Notes: generated by a model not told the origin, from the sequence alone. 64,000 nucleotides of DNA from Marsupella aquatica (GCA_973895155.1 OZ316899.1:15438001-15502000), one strand, 5' to 3'. Shown: positions 55,001 through 64,000, counted from the stretch's first letter. Translations and numbers: made by a program.

Positions 55001-55321
55001 GCACGTATAGCAGCACTTTCCAGCAATGTGGATCATCAACTAGAGGTGGTACAACGGCTCCAAGCAGCCCATGGACCTTTGGTGACTGCATTGCGCAAAT
55101 TTGAAGACCTTGGGCAGCACAATGGCCAACCAATAGCCCCAATCTTGAGCGCACCAGTTACATGGACTGCTCCTTCAGATGACCTTACATTGCTTGAGCT
55201 TTTTGGTGGCATTTCTACAGGCCTGGAAGCTCTCCTACAGTCTGGCATGGTGGTGAAGCACTACATCTATGTGGATATTGATCCAAGTGCAAGGCAAGTG
55301 GCTGAATCCCGTCATCAGGTC
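52067..55321 (+). CDS. Gypsy D Gag-protease with methyltransferase remnant
   Basis: One open frame from ATG 52,067. Residues about 95-350 are gag-like helices (VAEFFQVLELEFPIKSADKI, FVRQRDETLKMMYRRLLKLK). A CCHC knuckle CNYCGNPNHKANEC starts at residue 381, and a second, DFCGKVGHLEAVC, has lost its first Cys (Tyr instead). A Pro/Ser-rich linker follows. The protease box VVMLDTGTQPVIL has its Asp at residue 818. Residues 1039-1085 are the methyltransferase remnant. After 55,321 the frame turns to noise and pol continues one frame over. Confidence 0.85.
55181..55321 (+). pseudogene. Remnant of a cytosine-C5 DNA methyltransferase domain
   Basis: Encodes DLTLLELFGGISTGLEALL and then KHYIYVDIDPSARQVAESR. 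ELFxGIxxGLxALL is the SAM-binding motif I of C5 methyltransferases, and the YVDID segment after the next strand fits motif II. Motif IV with the catalytic Pro-Cys and everything after it is missing; RT sequence follows immediately in another frame, as after a deletion. Cytosine methyltransferases carried by LTR elements have been reported in the charophyte Klebsormidium and in dinoflagellates. Membership in the family is well supported, activity is excluded. Confidence 0.75.
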
Positions 55322-56975
55322 CTATTCCTAGTGTTGCCAACTACACATTCATCGTGGGCAACCACCTGAGTAAAAGACAGAAGGACCAGCTGCTGAATTT
55401 GCTCCTCAAGCATGAGAACGTGTTTGCTTTCTCTATGAAGGACTTGGGTAAGTGCAAGACTATGCAGTTCTCCATTGAGTTGGCTGATGAAACACCTATC
55501 TTCAAGCGGAGACACCGTTTGAGTAAGCATGAGTGGCAGCTGGTGGATGAGAGGTGCCAAGAGCTCTATGAAGCTGGTCTTATTCAACCATCTACATCAG
55601 ATTTTGCAGCAGCTACAGTGATGTCAGCAAAGAAGGATTCCAGTGGATTATGGACAGAGAAGCGCATGTGTGGGGACTACAGGCCACTGAACCTGGTCAC
55701 ACCCCAGGACAGGTACCCCATGCCATAGCCAGAGGAGCTAATTGACAGCATTGGAGACTCAAACATCTTCACTCTTGTAGATCTAAGGCAAGGCTTTAAC
55801 CAGATTTTGCTGCTTGCAAAGGACCGCAAGAAAACAACTTTCCATGGTAGTAACCAACTATGGGAGTGGTTGGTGATGCCATTTGGCTTGAAGAATGCGC
55901 CCATATTCTTTCAAAGAGTCATGGACCAGGTTCTTCAAGGTGCTGAGTTTATGAAATGCTACATTGATGATGTGTTGGTCCACAACAAAGGATTTGACCA
56001 GCATCTACTTGACCTTGAGGAGCTATTCATGAGGCTTAAGAAGGTGAACCTAAAGATACACCCCAAGAAGTGTGAATTTGCTGTTAGATCAGTAGTATAC
56101 CTTGGGCACCGCATTCTTCCAAATGGAACCATGGCTCACTGGGCCAAGGTGGTATCCATCTTGGAAATGCCCACTCCTACCGATGTTCACACTTTGAGGA
56201 GTTTTATTGGGTTATGCAATTCCTACCGGATCTACGTCAAAGATTTCAGCACCATTACACACCCATTGTATGCTTTGTTGAAAAAGAATGTGACTTGGAC
56301 ATGGAGTACAGATGCTGAGGCAGCATTTGCCACTTTGAAGGAGAAGCTCTCAGCATACCCGATGCTGAGAAGACCTGATTTCAGCAAGGTCTTTGTACTA
56401 CACACAGATTGGAGTGCCCTTGGGATTGGTGCCATTCTGGGCCAGCATGATGAGGAAGGTATAGAGTACGTCATTGCTTATGCATCCAGGAGCAACAATC
56501 AGGCCGAGAATCATTATTCTTCTTATGAGGGTGAATGCCTTGTTGTTGTGTGGGCTGTCATACATTACAGGCCCTACCTCTATGGGACCAGGTTTGTTCT
56601 CTACACCGACCACCAGCCCTTGAAGTGATTGATGACCAACGACAAGCTTATTGGCAAGCTTGCTCGTTGGGTGCTCATACTCCAGGAGTATGATTTTGAG
56701 GTAATTCATAGGCCTGGTGTGACACATCAAAATGCTGACACTATGTCCCGCAGCCCTTTGATTGCCTCTGATGATTCTTCAGATGCACGGCAGGATTTTG
56801 ACCAGGTTTCCATCCTGCCTACATTTCATGCATCTACCTATCTTGCTTTGCTGCCATGCTACGTTGTTGATCAACCTGTGGTGGACATATGGGAGGACAG
56901 CGACACTCTGAGATTTTTGCAGCATGGGGAGTACCCCATACATGTTACTGCAACCCAGAGAGACCAATTCAGCAA
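55322..56975 (+). pseudogene. Gypsy D reverse transcriptase and RNase H
   Basis: A single frame with TAG at 55,726 (in the MPxPEEL motif, where Gln is usual) and TGA at 56,626. RT boxes: MCGDYRPLNLVTPQDRYPMP, TLVDLRQGFNQI, PFGLKNAPIFFQRVMD and catalytic YIDD in CYIDDVLVHN. RNase H: LHTDWSALGIGAILGQ, SSYEGECLVVVWA and LYTDHQPLK. It ends with the LARWVLILQEYDFEVIHRPG tether typical of gypsy elements. The methyltransferase deletion joins directly before the RT. Confidence 0.9.
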
Positions 56976-58328
56976 AGGTCCAAGCATTACTTGTGGAAGG
57001 GAGATCATCTCGTGCGCTGCTTGCCAGACAGGGAAGTGGTGGTTCCACCCATTCATGAGAGGGTTGGCCTTATCCGTAAGGTACATTCTAAGCTTGGTCA
57101 TTTTGGCGTTAAGAGGACTTACAGCCACTTGGTCCCTCATTATCATTGGAGAGGCATGCATGGCCAGGTTCGAGATGTTATTGCCCGGTGTGAACAGTGT
57201 GATAGGGTGAGGACTTCTTTTACATCTCGGCAACCCACACTTCATCCACTCCCTATTTAGGGCATGTTTTATTGTTGGTCATGTGATTTGGCTGGAGAAT
57301 TACCCCTCACATCTCGGGGTAATCTCTACATCATGATCATGATAGAGCATTTCTCCAAGTGGATAGAATTTGTGGCATTGCCGGATAAGACCTCTCGTAG
57401 CACCAGCCAAGCATTCCTACAACAAGTTCTCAGTCGCTTTGGAGCTTGTGCAGAATGTCTCACTGACCAGGGCTCAGAGTTTAGAGGAGAGTTCCAGGAG
57501 CTGCTTGATCAGGCCCTCATTGATCATCGCCGGACATCACGAGATCACCCACAGGCAGATAGCTTGGCAGAGCGCATGGTTCAGACATGCAAGAAGGGTC
57601 TCCAGAAGATTTGCCTCACCAAAAACAAGGAGGATTGGGACCTGGCCTTACCCTACATTGCCATGGGGTATAGGATGTCCAGACATGCATCACTGTCTAA
57701 CTTTTCTCCCTTCTTCTTGTTGTTTGGTCGTCACCCAGTTCCACCTTCTGCTACTGCTGCTCACATGCTTCAGGTGGTGGACTTGGATTCAGTTGTGACT
57801 TGGTCTGACGTGATCTCTGAGAGGGCTGCCCTATTTAGGAGGGTTATGCCCATGGCCATGGAGAATTTGGCCATTGCACAGCACAGGGACACTGCGTTAT
57901 GCACACACACAAGGGGGCACTTTTCAGCCCAAGGTCAGAAGTTTGATGTGGGGGATTTTGTGTACTTGCAGCGGCAAGCTAACGACACCCTGGACACCTC
58001 TACCAGTCGTACCATTCTTAGGGTTAAGGCTATTCGACCGTCTGGAGTGCTAGAGTTACAAGGGGCAAATGGGTGCACAATTGCTGACAATGCCAAGAAT
58101 TGCGCCCCTTGTCATCTGCCCAACCTGGATCCCACCATTGTGACTTCTACCTGGATTCCACCTGTGGACTACCCTTGCAAATTGTGTTTGCAAATTGATG
58201 ATGCTGACCAGATGCTGCTATGTGATAATTGCAATGGAGGGTACCATCTTTTCTGCCTTCGGCTTGAACTTACCCAGGTGCTAGAAGGGTTATGGTTTTG
58301 CCCGTCCTATGCTCCACGTGCTACCTGA
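56976..58328 (+). pseudogene. Gypsy D integrase with C-terminal PHD finger
   Basis: After a frameshift near 56,980 the frame encodes the HHCC module (VHSKLGHFGVKRTY, CEQC). A TAG at 57,258 follows. The catalytic core has Asp in WSCDLAGEL (57,285), Asp in CLTDQGSEF and Glu in PQADSLAERMVQ, spaced as in gypsy integrases. KFDVGDFVYLQ marks the C-terminal SH3-like part. The protein ends with a PHD-like finger (58,176-58,310) instead of the chromodomain of chromoviruses. Confidence 0.88.
58176..58310 (+). other. PHD finger region at the integrase C-terminus
   Basis: Pattern CKLC, CDNC, HLFC and CPSY: the C4HC3 zinc ligands of a PHD finger with the last Cys replaced by Tyr. Characteristic MLLCDNCNGGYHLFCL and the Trp in GLWFCP are present. 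PHD fingers read histone H3 tails, so the domain could have guided integration to marked chromatin; this is inference from the family. Confidence 0.75.
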
Positions 58329-58360
58329 CTTTTCTTCAGCCCTCCTTTTGGCTGTGGTCT

Positions 58361-58367
58361 GGGGGGG
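58361..58367 (+). other. Gypsy D putative polypurine tract
   Basis: Seven G, directly before block R1 at 58,368. In a normal element the 3-prime LTR begins right after the polypurine tract, which would make R1 the LTR start. Confidence 0.5.
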
Positions 58368-58544
58368 ATACAGAGGTTTACACCTCCACTACGTACATAC
58401 CACCTCATTTCCTTTTTCTTGGCACTTGTAAATGTGATGAGACTTTTTCTATGCATGCTGGTTGCTAGCAGCTTGCACATATGCCTTGCCGGTGACTTGT
58501 ATGTTTTCGATACTCTATGGCTTCGATACTATATGTCACGATAG
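58368..58544 (+). repeat. Gypsy D block R1, first copy
   Basis: 177 bp, ATACAGAGG to CACGATAG. Repeated with about six differences at 58,904-59,080. The second copy has TG where the first has CG at two sites. Confidence 0.9.
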
Positions 58545-58545
58545 C

Positions 58546-58903
58546 TGTCATGCTGAGGGACAGTGCCTCTTATGCACATTGGCATATCCCTCTCATGCCC
58601 GCTAGGTATGTAGTTAGGGCTAGTGTACTACCTGAGTTAGCGACATGTTCTTATAGCAAATTCCAGGCGTTCTTGAAGCAAACGCGCTTGTTAGTGTGAC
58701 GCCAGGACTTTGTGTACTTAGGACATGTCTTTCTTTGTTGGTTTTTAGTTCTTCTTGAATCGCTGTTGACAGAGCTCAGACAGTGCTCGTCGGTTCCGTA
58801 CACGGGATTCACACAGTGATTCGTTAGATGCTCCCGACCAATCTTGGCATCTCGCCAGTTTTTTATTTGATTTCAGTATGCTTGTTTCTCTTACGCCTTT
58901 TAT
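58546..58903 (+). repeat. Gypsy D 3-prime block L
   Basis: 358 bp, the direct repeat of 50,348-50,705, starting TGTCATGCTGAGGG and ending CGCCTTTTAT. Bounded on both sides by R1 copies. Confidence 0.92.
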
Positions 58904-59080
58904 ATACAGAGGTTTGCACCTCCACTACGTACATACCACCTCATTTGCTTTTTCTTGGCACTTGTAAATGTGATGGGACTTTTTCTATGCATGCTGGTTG
59001 CTAGCAGCTTGCACATATGCCTTGCCGGTGACTTGTATGTTTTTGATACACTATGGCTTTGATACTATATGTCACGATAG
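58904..59080 (+). repeat. Gypsy D block R1, second copy
   Basis: 177 bp; its end meets the copia 3 flank (GGGTCATGTTACACCC), so it forms the right end of gypsy D. The last G is shared with the possible GGGT duplication. Confidence 0.88.
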
Positions 59081-59104
59081 GGTCATGTTACACCCAAGGG
59101 GGAG

Positions 59105-59257
59105 TGTTATAACCCATACCTAAACCTACCCTACCTAGGGTTAAACCCTACTACAGTTAGGCCCAAATCCAACCGCCTAACTACCTAGCCACCATAGGAG
59201 CTATATGTAATGTTGGGATGATGAATGAAGGTATTAGTTGTTCCACACCTTACAACA
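59105..59257 (+). repeat. Copia 3 3-prime LTR
   Basis: 153 bp, TGTTATAACC to TTACAACA, preceded by the polypurine tract and followed by the duplication ATTAC. Confidence 0.95.
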
Positions 59258-59790
59258 ATTACGTATTACTAGAACCAGTTGGCGTGTATCCCGGCGGGAC
59301 AGGAGACCCTACATACGCAGCTTTACAACTTTATAGTGAAGCTCCCGCCGTTGCTCAGGGAAAAGTTACAGGAAAAGCGTCACGAGTTTAAAATGCTTTT
59401 TGACGCCTTCGACAAGGCCACTACGTTGGTGAATAACCGGACAGACTTGGCAAAGGTGGGTGGCAAGGGATCCAAGGGAGAAGCTAGGAAAGCAAAAGGT
59501 CCCGAGAATAAGCATAAGCAACTTGAGGGGGGGGGCGGTGGTTTGGATCCCCAGCCCCGGAATGGAGAAGCTAAGCAAATCCAGGAAGGCCGACAACTTC
59601 AAGAAAGGAACCTCATCGGCGCAAAAAGCAAAGAAGCAGGCGCTCGTGGAACAGAGACAAGCTGAAGGTTCATGCTACACGTGTGATGCTATGGGCCATC
59701 AAAGTAAGGACTGCCCCTCGAAGGGAGGCAAGCCGAGCGGAGATGGAGGGCAGAAGAGCATTAAGGTAAGTATCGCTCTAACCAACCCTT
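59258..59790 (+). pseudogene. Gypsy B gag, second part with zinc knuckle
   Basis: After one stop the frame encodes FIVKLPPLLREKLQEKRHEF, the end of the gag core. A G-run at about 59,527-59,535 shifts the frame, and the shifted frame carries the CCHC knuckle CYTCDAMGHQSKDC near 59,672. It closes with TAG at 59,790. Confidence 0.8.
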
Positions 59791-59836
59791 AGTAGCTGAG
59801 AAGGTCCCTATAGGGGATGTTCCTGCTAGAGAGAAG

Positions 59837-60457
59837 GTGTTGTTGCAAGAGAAGATACCTAAAGTTAAGACAATGGATCCTGACAAGCTGATTTTTGTGA
59901 ATGTCACTTCTAACAGTAATCTGGGTGTTGCTTTGGTGGATACAGGCGCGGCCGCCTGCTTCATAAGCTGGCAGGCAGTGGCACGTCTTGGGGTGGACGT
60001 GCAAGAGTTGCTACAACCTTTAGTGTGCAAGTTCGCCAACAACACAAAAGGGATATTGTCAAGAGTGGTACATAGACTTTGGGTAGAGGTTATAGGCAAA
60101 CAACAAAATTTTGTTAGTCAGGAGATGTTCTACGGTCTAGGCGGTCTAGCCGTAGACTTCATATTGTCGGTAGGTTATCTCAAAAAGCACAATGTTACCT
60201 TGAAACCGAGGGATGAGGTGCTCCATTTTCCCAATAAGAGCAGTGAGCACATCGTTGTACACAAAATTACTGAAAATAAAGAAAAAATTCTCAAAGTAAA
60301 TAAAGTGTCGTGGTTGTCTCCGTGTGTATCGGCAAAGCAATGGTGGAAAGACTTCAAGGGTGGACATGAATGTTTCTTCTTTCATCTCCACCCAGTTAAG
60401 GAGGTTGCTTCGCAACCAAAGGTTAAGTCAGCTAAGGGCGGGCCCGACTGCGGTTGA
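59837..60457 (+). pseudogene. Gypsy B protease
   Basis: ALVDTGAAACFISW is the retropepsin active-site box (DTG at about 59,938). It continues through GLAVDFILSVGYLKKHN, the typical ILG/S-L block, to TGA at 60,455. The stop is followed in the same frame by the RT N-terminal sequence. Confidence 0.85.
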
Positions 60458-61033
60458 ATTCCTGAAATTTTAGAGGAATTCAATGACATGCTCTTGCAGA
60501 AGCTACCTAAAGGTTTACCCCGACGGAGAGAAGTGGATCACCAAGTTGAGTTGGAGCCAAGTTTGGCTTCTTAGGCTAAAGCTCCTTATTGTCTAAACCT
60601 GAATGAACAAATGATGTTGAAGAACGCCTTGGAAGAGTTGATCGACTAAGGGTTCATTCATCCTAGTAAGAGTCCTTATGGAGTGCCCGCACTGTTTGTG
60701 TCCAAAAAGGATGGTACTTTGAGATTGTGTGCAGACTATCGGGCCCTCAATAAGCAAATGATAAAGAACAAGTACCCATTACCTCATATGGATGACCTCT
60801 TTGATTGCCTCTTCAGGGCTAAGAAGTTTTCTAAGGTGGACTTGCGATCTGGGTATTACCAGATCCGCATGGCTAAGGGAGACGAGTATAAGACCGCAAT
60901 GCGCACAAGGTTTGGATCCTGCAAATTTTTGGTTATGCCGGTCAGGTTGTGTAATGCAACCGCAACGTTCATGAAGATGATGAATACGATCTTTCATGAC
61001 TTGTTGGACCAAGGAGTGGTCATCTTTATTGAC
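60458..61033 (+). pseudogene. Gypsy B reverse transcriptase, cut at the active site
   Basis: In-frame with protease but with TAG and TAA stops before 60,660. From 60,683: [33 protein letters not shown] and [13 protein letters not shown] (usual family Phe-Gly replaced by Val-Arg). The frame ends in VVIFID, the first half of the FIDD catalytic box, where the PMD element copy 2 begins. All downstream RT, RNase H and integrase must lie beyond the window or be lost. Confidence 0.88.
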
Positions 61034-61284
61034 TGTGATGCCTAGCCAGGAATCATTAGGCCAGTTTAATTAGTAAAATCAGGAGTGTACCCTAGGAAAC
61101 ACCTTAGTATAGTAACAAAAATAGGGAAATATAAACAATTAAGGGTGACTATGGAACCCAAGCCCAGGCCAAAAGTAAGGATGCCGGGGGAAACACGATT
61201 AGGGTTAGGGCTCGCTAAGCACCGGCGGCTACTAACGGGAAGGAAGACCAGCCAAGGGGGGGGGGGTAAGGACCGAGCGCAAGG

Positions 61285-62327
61285 ACTGTCGGCTCATTTG
61301 CAAACACAAGCCAAGCGGACGACTACGGGAGGCCAACTGCTGTCCGCTGCTCAGGCAAGCACTCGGGGTGGAAGCAGATACCGACAATCAACTCAAGAGG
61401 GGTATGAGCAACGTCAATCAAGCTGCTCATTTTTGGGGATGCCTGTTAGAACGGGCAATTGAGTACATTGGGACCTACCAGGACAAAGAATCAGAGAGAG
61501 CGGCTTGAGAACGGCAGGAACTCGCTCGGCTGTGGGAGCTGCATAAGTCTCCTTTCTTAGGAGGAAAACTCATTACGGCTGAATTCTTGTAGACGCCTAC
61601 TGCCGACAAACTCGACGATCTTCTGTTTTGTGAGAACAAGATAGTCGGCATCCGAGAGGCCATCAACCGCTGCAACGACATACACTGGGAGTTGAAGGGT
61701 AGCACGGAGGGGTGGACGAAGGCAACCGTGCTACGAGAAACATCCACGGCAGCCGCTATGAAGAGGAAAGGGAACAACAATGAAGAAGCCACCCCTGCAA
61801 AAAGAACAAGGTTGGCGGCACCCAGGAAACCAACAGACCAGGGAAGCAGGAGGCAGGCGGAAGCCGAAGAGGAGGAGGTCGACCCCGTCAATGTCGTTCC
61901 GACAAGAGATGACACCTGGAAAGGCTGGGCGGCGACCCTCCCCAAGGAGGTGCAATTACACTTTGCGCGGGAAGAGGATGCATGCTTTATGGCTATGCAG
62001 ACTTGGAAATACCAGGGCTTCATGGCCGGATCCGGCTTGGAAGCATTTGTAAAGTTACCATGGCTGAAGTCGGAGGTACCGGATTCAGACTTACTGGAAT
62101 TCGTGGGATCATGGGAGCCCGAGACCAATTCCACAAGGGTGTATGGGAAGGATTTCTATCTCACTCCCCGGGTGATTGCCAAAGTGTTTGGCTTGCCGAT
62201 GGGCAATAAGACCAAAGTAGATACCAGGAAGACCTTGCCAGACAAGGAGTTCCGGTCATTTCCAAGGCCATCAACAAAGAATGGCTTCTTCCGAAACACC
62301 TGCACCAACCCACACATAGAGAAATGA
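61285..62327 (+). pseudogene. PMD/coiled-coil protein, copy 2, first part
   Basis: Starts with the GMSNVNQAAHFWGCL segment, has TGA at 61,506 and TAG at 61,590, then an open frame (61,692-62,327) covering the KKR-rich linker and the plant-mobile-domain-like region (FVGSWEPET, LTPRVIAKVFGLPMGN). It keeps the 13 bp lost from copy 1 near 61,675, so the N-terminal part joins the main frame. A one-base deletion near 62,322 ends the frame in TGA. Confidence 0.65.
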
Positions 62328-62878
62328 TTGATTTCTTGCGGGTGACCATGCATTGTAACTTGCCGAGGGCAGAGATCGGCAAGGCACAGGTCTATCTGGC
62401 AGAGAGGCCAGACCCAAGCCGAGACTACAACGGGTACCTCCTCACCCAACTAAAGAAGATCTTGAAGGAGGAACAGCTGGTGATCGGCATGGGAAGCGTG
62501 TCCCGACTTGGTTATCACATGCCGCTGTTGTGCCGGTATGCCCACAGCCAGATATTCGCCTCGGTACTGCCCCTGCAGGCAAGAGCACCAGAGGAGGTTC
62601 CGGAACCAAGGCCGGCAACAGAGAAACCAACCCAGCTCGATAGTCCTACAATCGAGCAGGTGTTTAGGCCGAGGAAGGAGGACTTGCCGATGCAGCAACC
62701 AGGCATGCAAAATCTGCTGAAATTGTTGGAGAAGGAAAGGAGAACAGCAGCGGCAATGGGGCCAGTACAAAATACTACTTCCGAAGTTGGCCTTAGCAAC
62801 TTACTAGGGAAAACCCCTTTATCGGGGCCAAGGAGAGAAGGAGGCCAGAACACGAGTCGGGAGTCCAAATGTATGTAG
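62324..62878 (+). pseudogene. PMD/coiled-coil protein, copy 2, middle part
   Basis: Frame shifted by the deletion at 62,322. Encodes IDFLRVTMHCNLPRAEIGKA, YLAERPDPSRDYNGYL, SRLGYHMPLLCRYAHSQIF and the QVFRPRKEDLPMQQPGMQNL segment, which are nearly the same as in copy 1. Ends after another shift at about 62,860. Confidence 0.65.
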
Positions 62879-64000
62879 GAGCTTCAAGTCCCGAAGCTGA
62901 GGAGAAGCAGCCCGAGGCCCCTGGTCACGACAGGGAGAAGATGAGATCAACGTGGAAGCTGGAGGAACCAGGACCCATGATCTGTGGGGTTGTGTTCACG
63001 GCAGGACCAGGACAGCAGCGGGGGGAGCTGGTAGTCCAAGCCGAGGAGGAGGCGGTAGAAGGCTACGACAATGATGACTCCGGCTACGGGTCGGACCATC
63101 ATGTTCTAGGAATAAGGACCTGTGGCAGGTTCATCCCCACTCTTCCGAGAGTAGTTTGAGGCGACCCGACCCAGGAGAGCAGCCCCGAATCTCCCCCACC
63201 AGATGTCACTCCCTGGAGTTTTGACGGCATAAAACAGACGGCACAGGAGTTTCAAGAACAACGCAGGGAGGAAGAGGAGGCAGCCCTAGCAAGGGAGAAG
63301 GATTTACCAGGAGGAGAATGGCCAGAGGACATCCGGCGGCTTGCAAAAAATGAAGCAACCCGCCAGCCACGATAGAAAGAAACTCGCAAGGCTGCCTGGG
63401 AACAAAGGCCACGGTGGATGATGCCAATGACTTCTGCTCACTCCGCCTATGCTAAAGAATGAGCCATGGAGTACGGGAAGATGTGTGGGGAACTTGCGCT
63501 CGACATCTTTGGGGAGGAGTTGGAGCAGGGACCTTTTTTCCAGAGGGAAATGTTGGAGAAGCATCGATTAAAAGAAGCGGTGGCTTTGGAAAGAAGCAAG
63601 AAGGATGAGGTCATCCGTCGGCTTAGGGCAAGGAAAGCCGAGGTAGAAGACCTGAAGGCATCCAGGAAAGCCCAAGATGAGCTGCAGATTAAGTGGCATG
63701 AGCTCAACATCATGCAGGGGCAATTGGATATTGCGCAGTCTGATAATTAGATTATCAAGGATAAACTGACTCGGACCCAATGTGATTTGGCCAATTCAAT
63801 CAAGGAGAAGGAGAAGTGGAAGCAAGAGCTGAGAGACGCAGAGGAGGCCCACATAGCAGCCAACAATCGGACCATGGCGGAAACTCAGAGAAGGGAAAGG
63901 GCGCTGAAGGGGAAACTCTAGGATATCCGCGGAGCCCTTGAGCAGAAGGAGGACGAGTTAGGGAAATCCTATCAGGCAATTATCGTGCTGCCGCAGGAGC
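62869..64000 (+). pseudogene. PMD/coiled-coil protein, copy 2, C-terminal coiled coil
   Basis: Frame with acidic linker (DDSGYGSDHHVLGIRTCGRF), TGA at 63,157, a further small shift, then from 63,466 the start of the coiled coil (FGEELEQGPFFQREMLEKHR, LEDLKASRKAQDELQIK-like heptads). TAG at 63,748 stands where copy 1 has CAG. Continues beyond the window edge. Confidence 0.65.

Larger units (their letters stand above)
50348..59079 (+). mobile_element. Ty3/gypsy element with methyltransferase remnant and PHD finger (gypsy D)
   Basis: Inserted in the copia 3 3-prime region; GGGT on both sides (50,344-50,347 and 59,080-59,083) is a possible 4-bp duplication. Order: terminal repeat block L, long leader, gag with zinc knuckles, protease, N-terminal piece of a cytosine-5 DNA methyltransferase, RT, RNase H, integrase, PHD finger, polypurine tract, then blocks R1, L and R1 again. 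Stops and frameshifts show it is inactive. Confidence 0.85.
44571..59257 (+). mobile_element. Ty1/copia retrotransposon, inactivated (copia 3), carrying gypsy D
   Basis: LTRs at 44,571-44,722 (152 bp) and 59,105-59,257 (153 bp), TSD ATTAC (44,566-44,570 and 59,258-59,262). Its own sequence without gypsy D is about 6.0 kb, like copia 1 and 2. It is dead: integrase Glu changed to Lys, RT YVDD changed to YVDN, several stops and frameshifts. Confidence 0.95.
42245..61033 (+). mobile_element. Ty3/gypsy element (gypsy B), split by copia 3 and cut by a PMD element
   Basis: 5-prime LTR-like sequence and a tRNA-Met-type PBS (43,399), gag (43,542-44,570 and 59,258 onward), protease and RT up to 61,033. 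Copia 3 sits in gag with TSD ATTAC. The PMD element copy 2 begins at 61,034 inside the RT catalytic box. The left boundary is uncertain because copia 2 adjoins. Many stops and frameshifts. Confidence 0.75.
61034..64000 (+). mobile_element. PMD/coiled-coil element, copy 2, running off the window
   Basis: Same left end as copy 1 (TGTGATGCCTAGCC) and the same order throughout, with frequent substitutions. The five bases before it, TTGAC (61,029-61,033), should recur at the unseen right end. It disrupts the catalytic box of gypsy B RT. Independent hosts at the two copies prove mobility of the family. Confidence 0.85.

Noticed and set aside
1-64000. tRNA, rRNA or bacterial-type operons
   Set aside because: None seen; coding sequences are retrotransposon and transposon genes with plant-type introns.

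Overview
This is a eukaryotic, plant-lineage window with no recognisable host gene: nearly all of it is transposable elements inserted into one another. Plant-type CACTA (En/Spm) transposase domains with short GT-AG introns, UBN2-type Ty1/copia gags, plant-mobile-domain-like proteins and a DUF7869-type protein together suggest a streptophyte (charophyte alga or early land plant) with a large, repeat-rich genome. Chara-like is my guess, not something shown here. Insertions were delimited by eye from termini, target-site duplications (TSDs) and host reading frames that resume across the insertion.

Region 1-19,391: the integrase tail of a gypsy element on the plus strand (gypsy C, 19,105-19,391) is interrupted by a minus-strand gypsy element (gypsy A, 1-19,104, extending off the left edge). 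Gypsy A carries a 9.2-kb CACTA transposon in its gag (1757-10,944, TSD TAC) and a nearly intact copia element in its LTR (copia 1, 12,607-18,373, TSD TCACT).

Region 19,392-24,368: a plant-mobile-domain/coiled-coil gene (PMD-B) split by a 2.2-kb insert with imperfect terminal inverted repeats and a 5-bp TSD (20,988-23,217), family unknown to me. Region 24,370-27,045: a minus-strand LINE relic split by a foldback-like inverted repeat, then a minisatellite.

Region 27,175-35,505: a gene with up to three DUF8039-like domains followed by a DUF7869-like protein, split by a 4.7-kb element (27,552-32,242, TSD GGGGA) that encodes another PMD/coiled-coil protein. A second copy of that element starts at 61,034 and runs off the right edge.

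Region 36,406-61,033: copia 2 (36,406-42,244, TSD GCAAG), then gypsy B (about 42,245-61,033). Gypsy B is split by copia 3 (44,571-59,257, TSD ATTAC), which is itself split by gypsy D (50,348-59,079). Gypsy D is the most unusual element. Between protease and reverse transcriptase it keeps the N-terminal SAM-binding segment of a cytosine-C5 DNA methyltransferase, and its integrase ends in a PHD finger. Its terminal repeats are also arranged in a rotated order.

Most coding regions are decayed. The three copia elements share a 3-prime hairpin whose stem has compensatory changes, and a shared non-canonical putative primer-binding motif.
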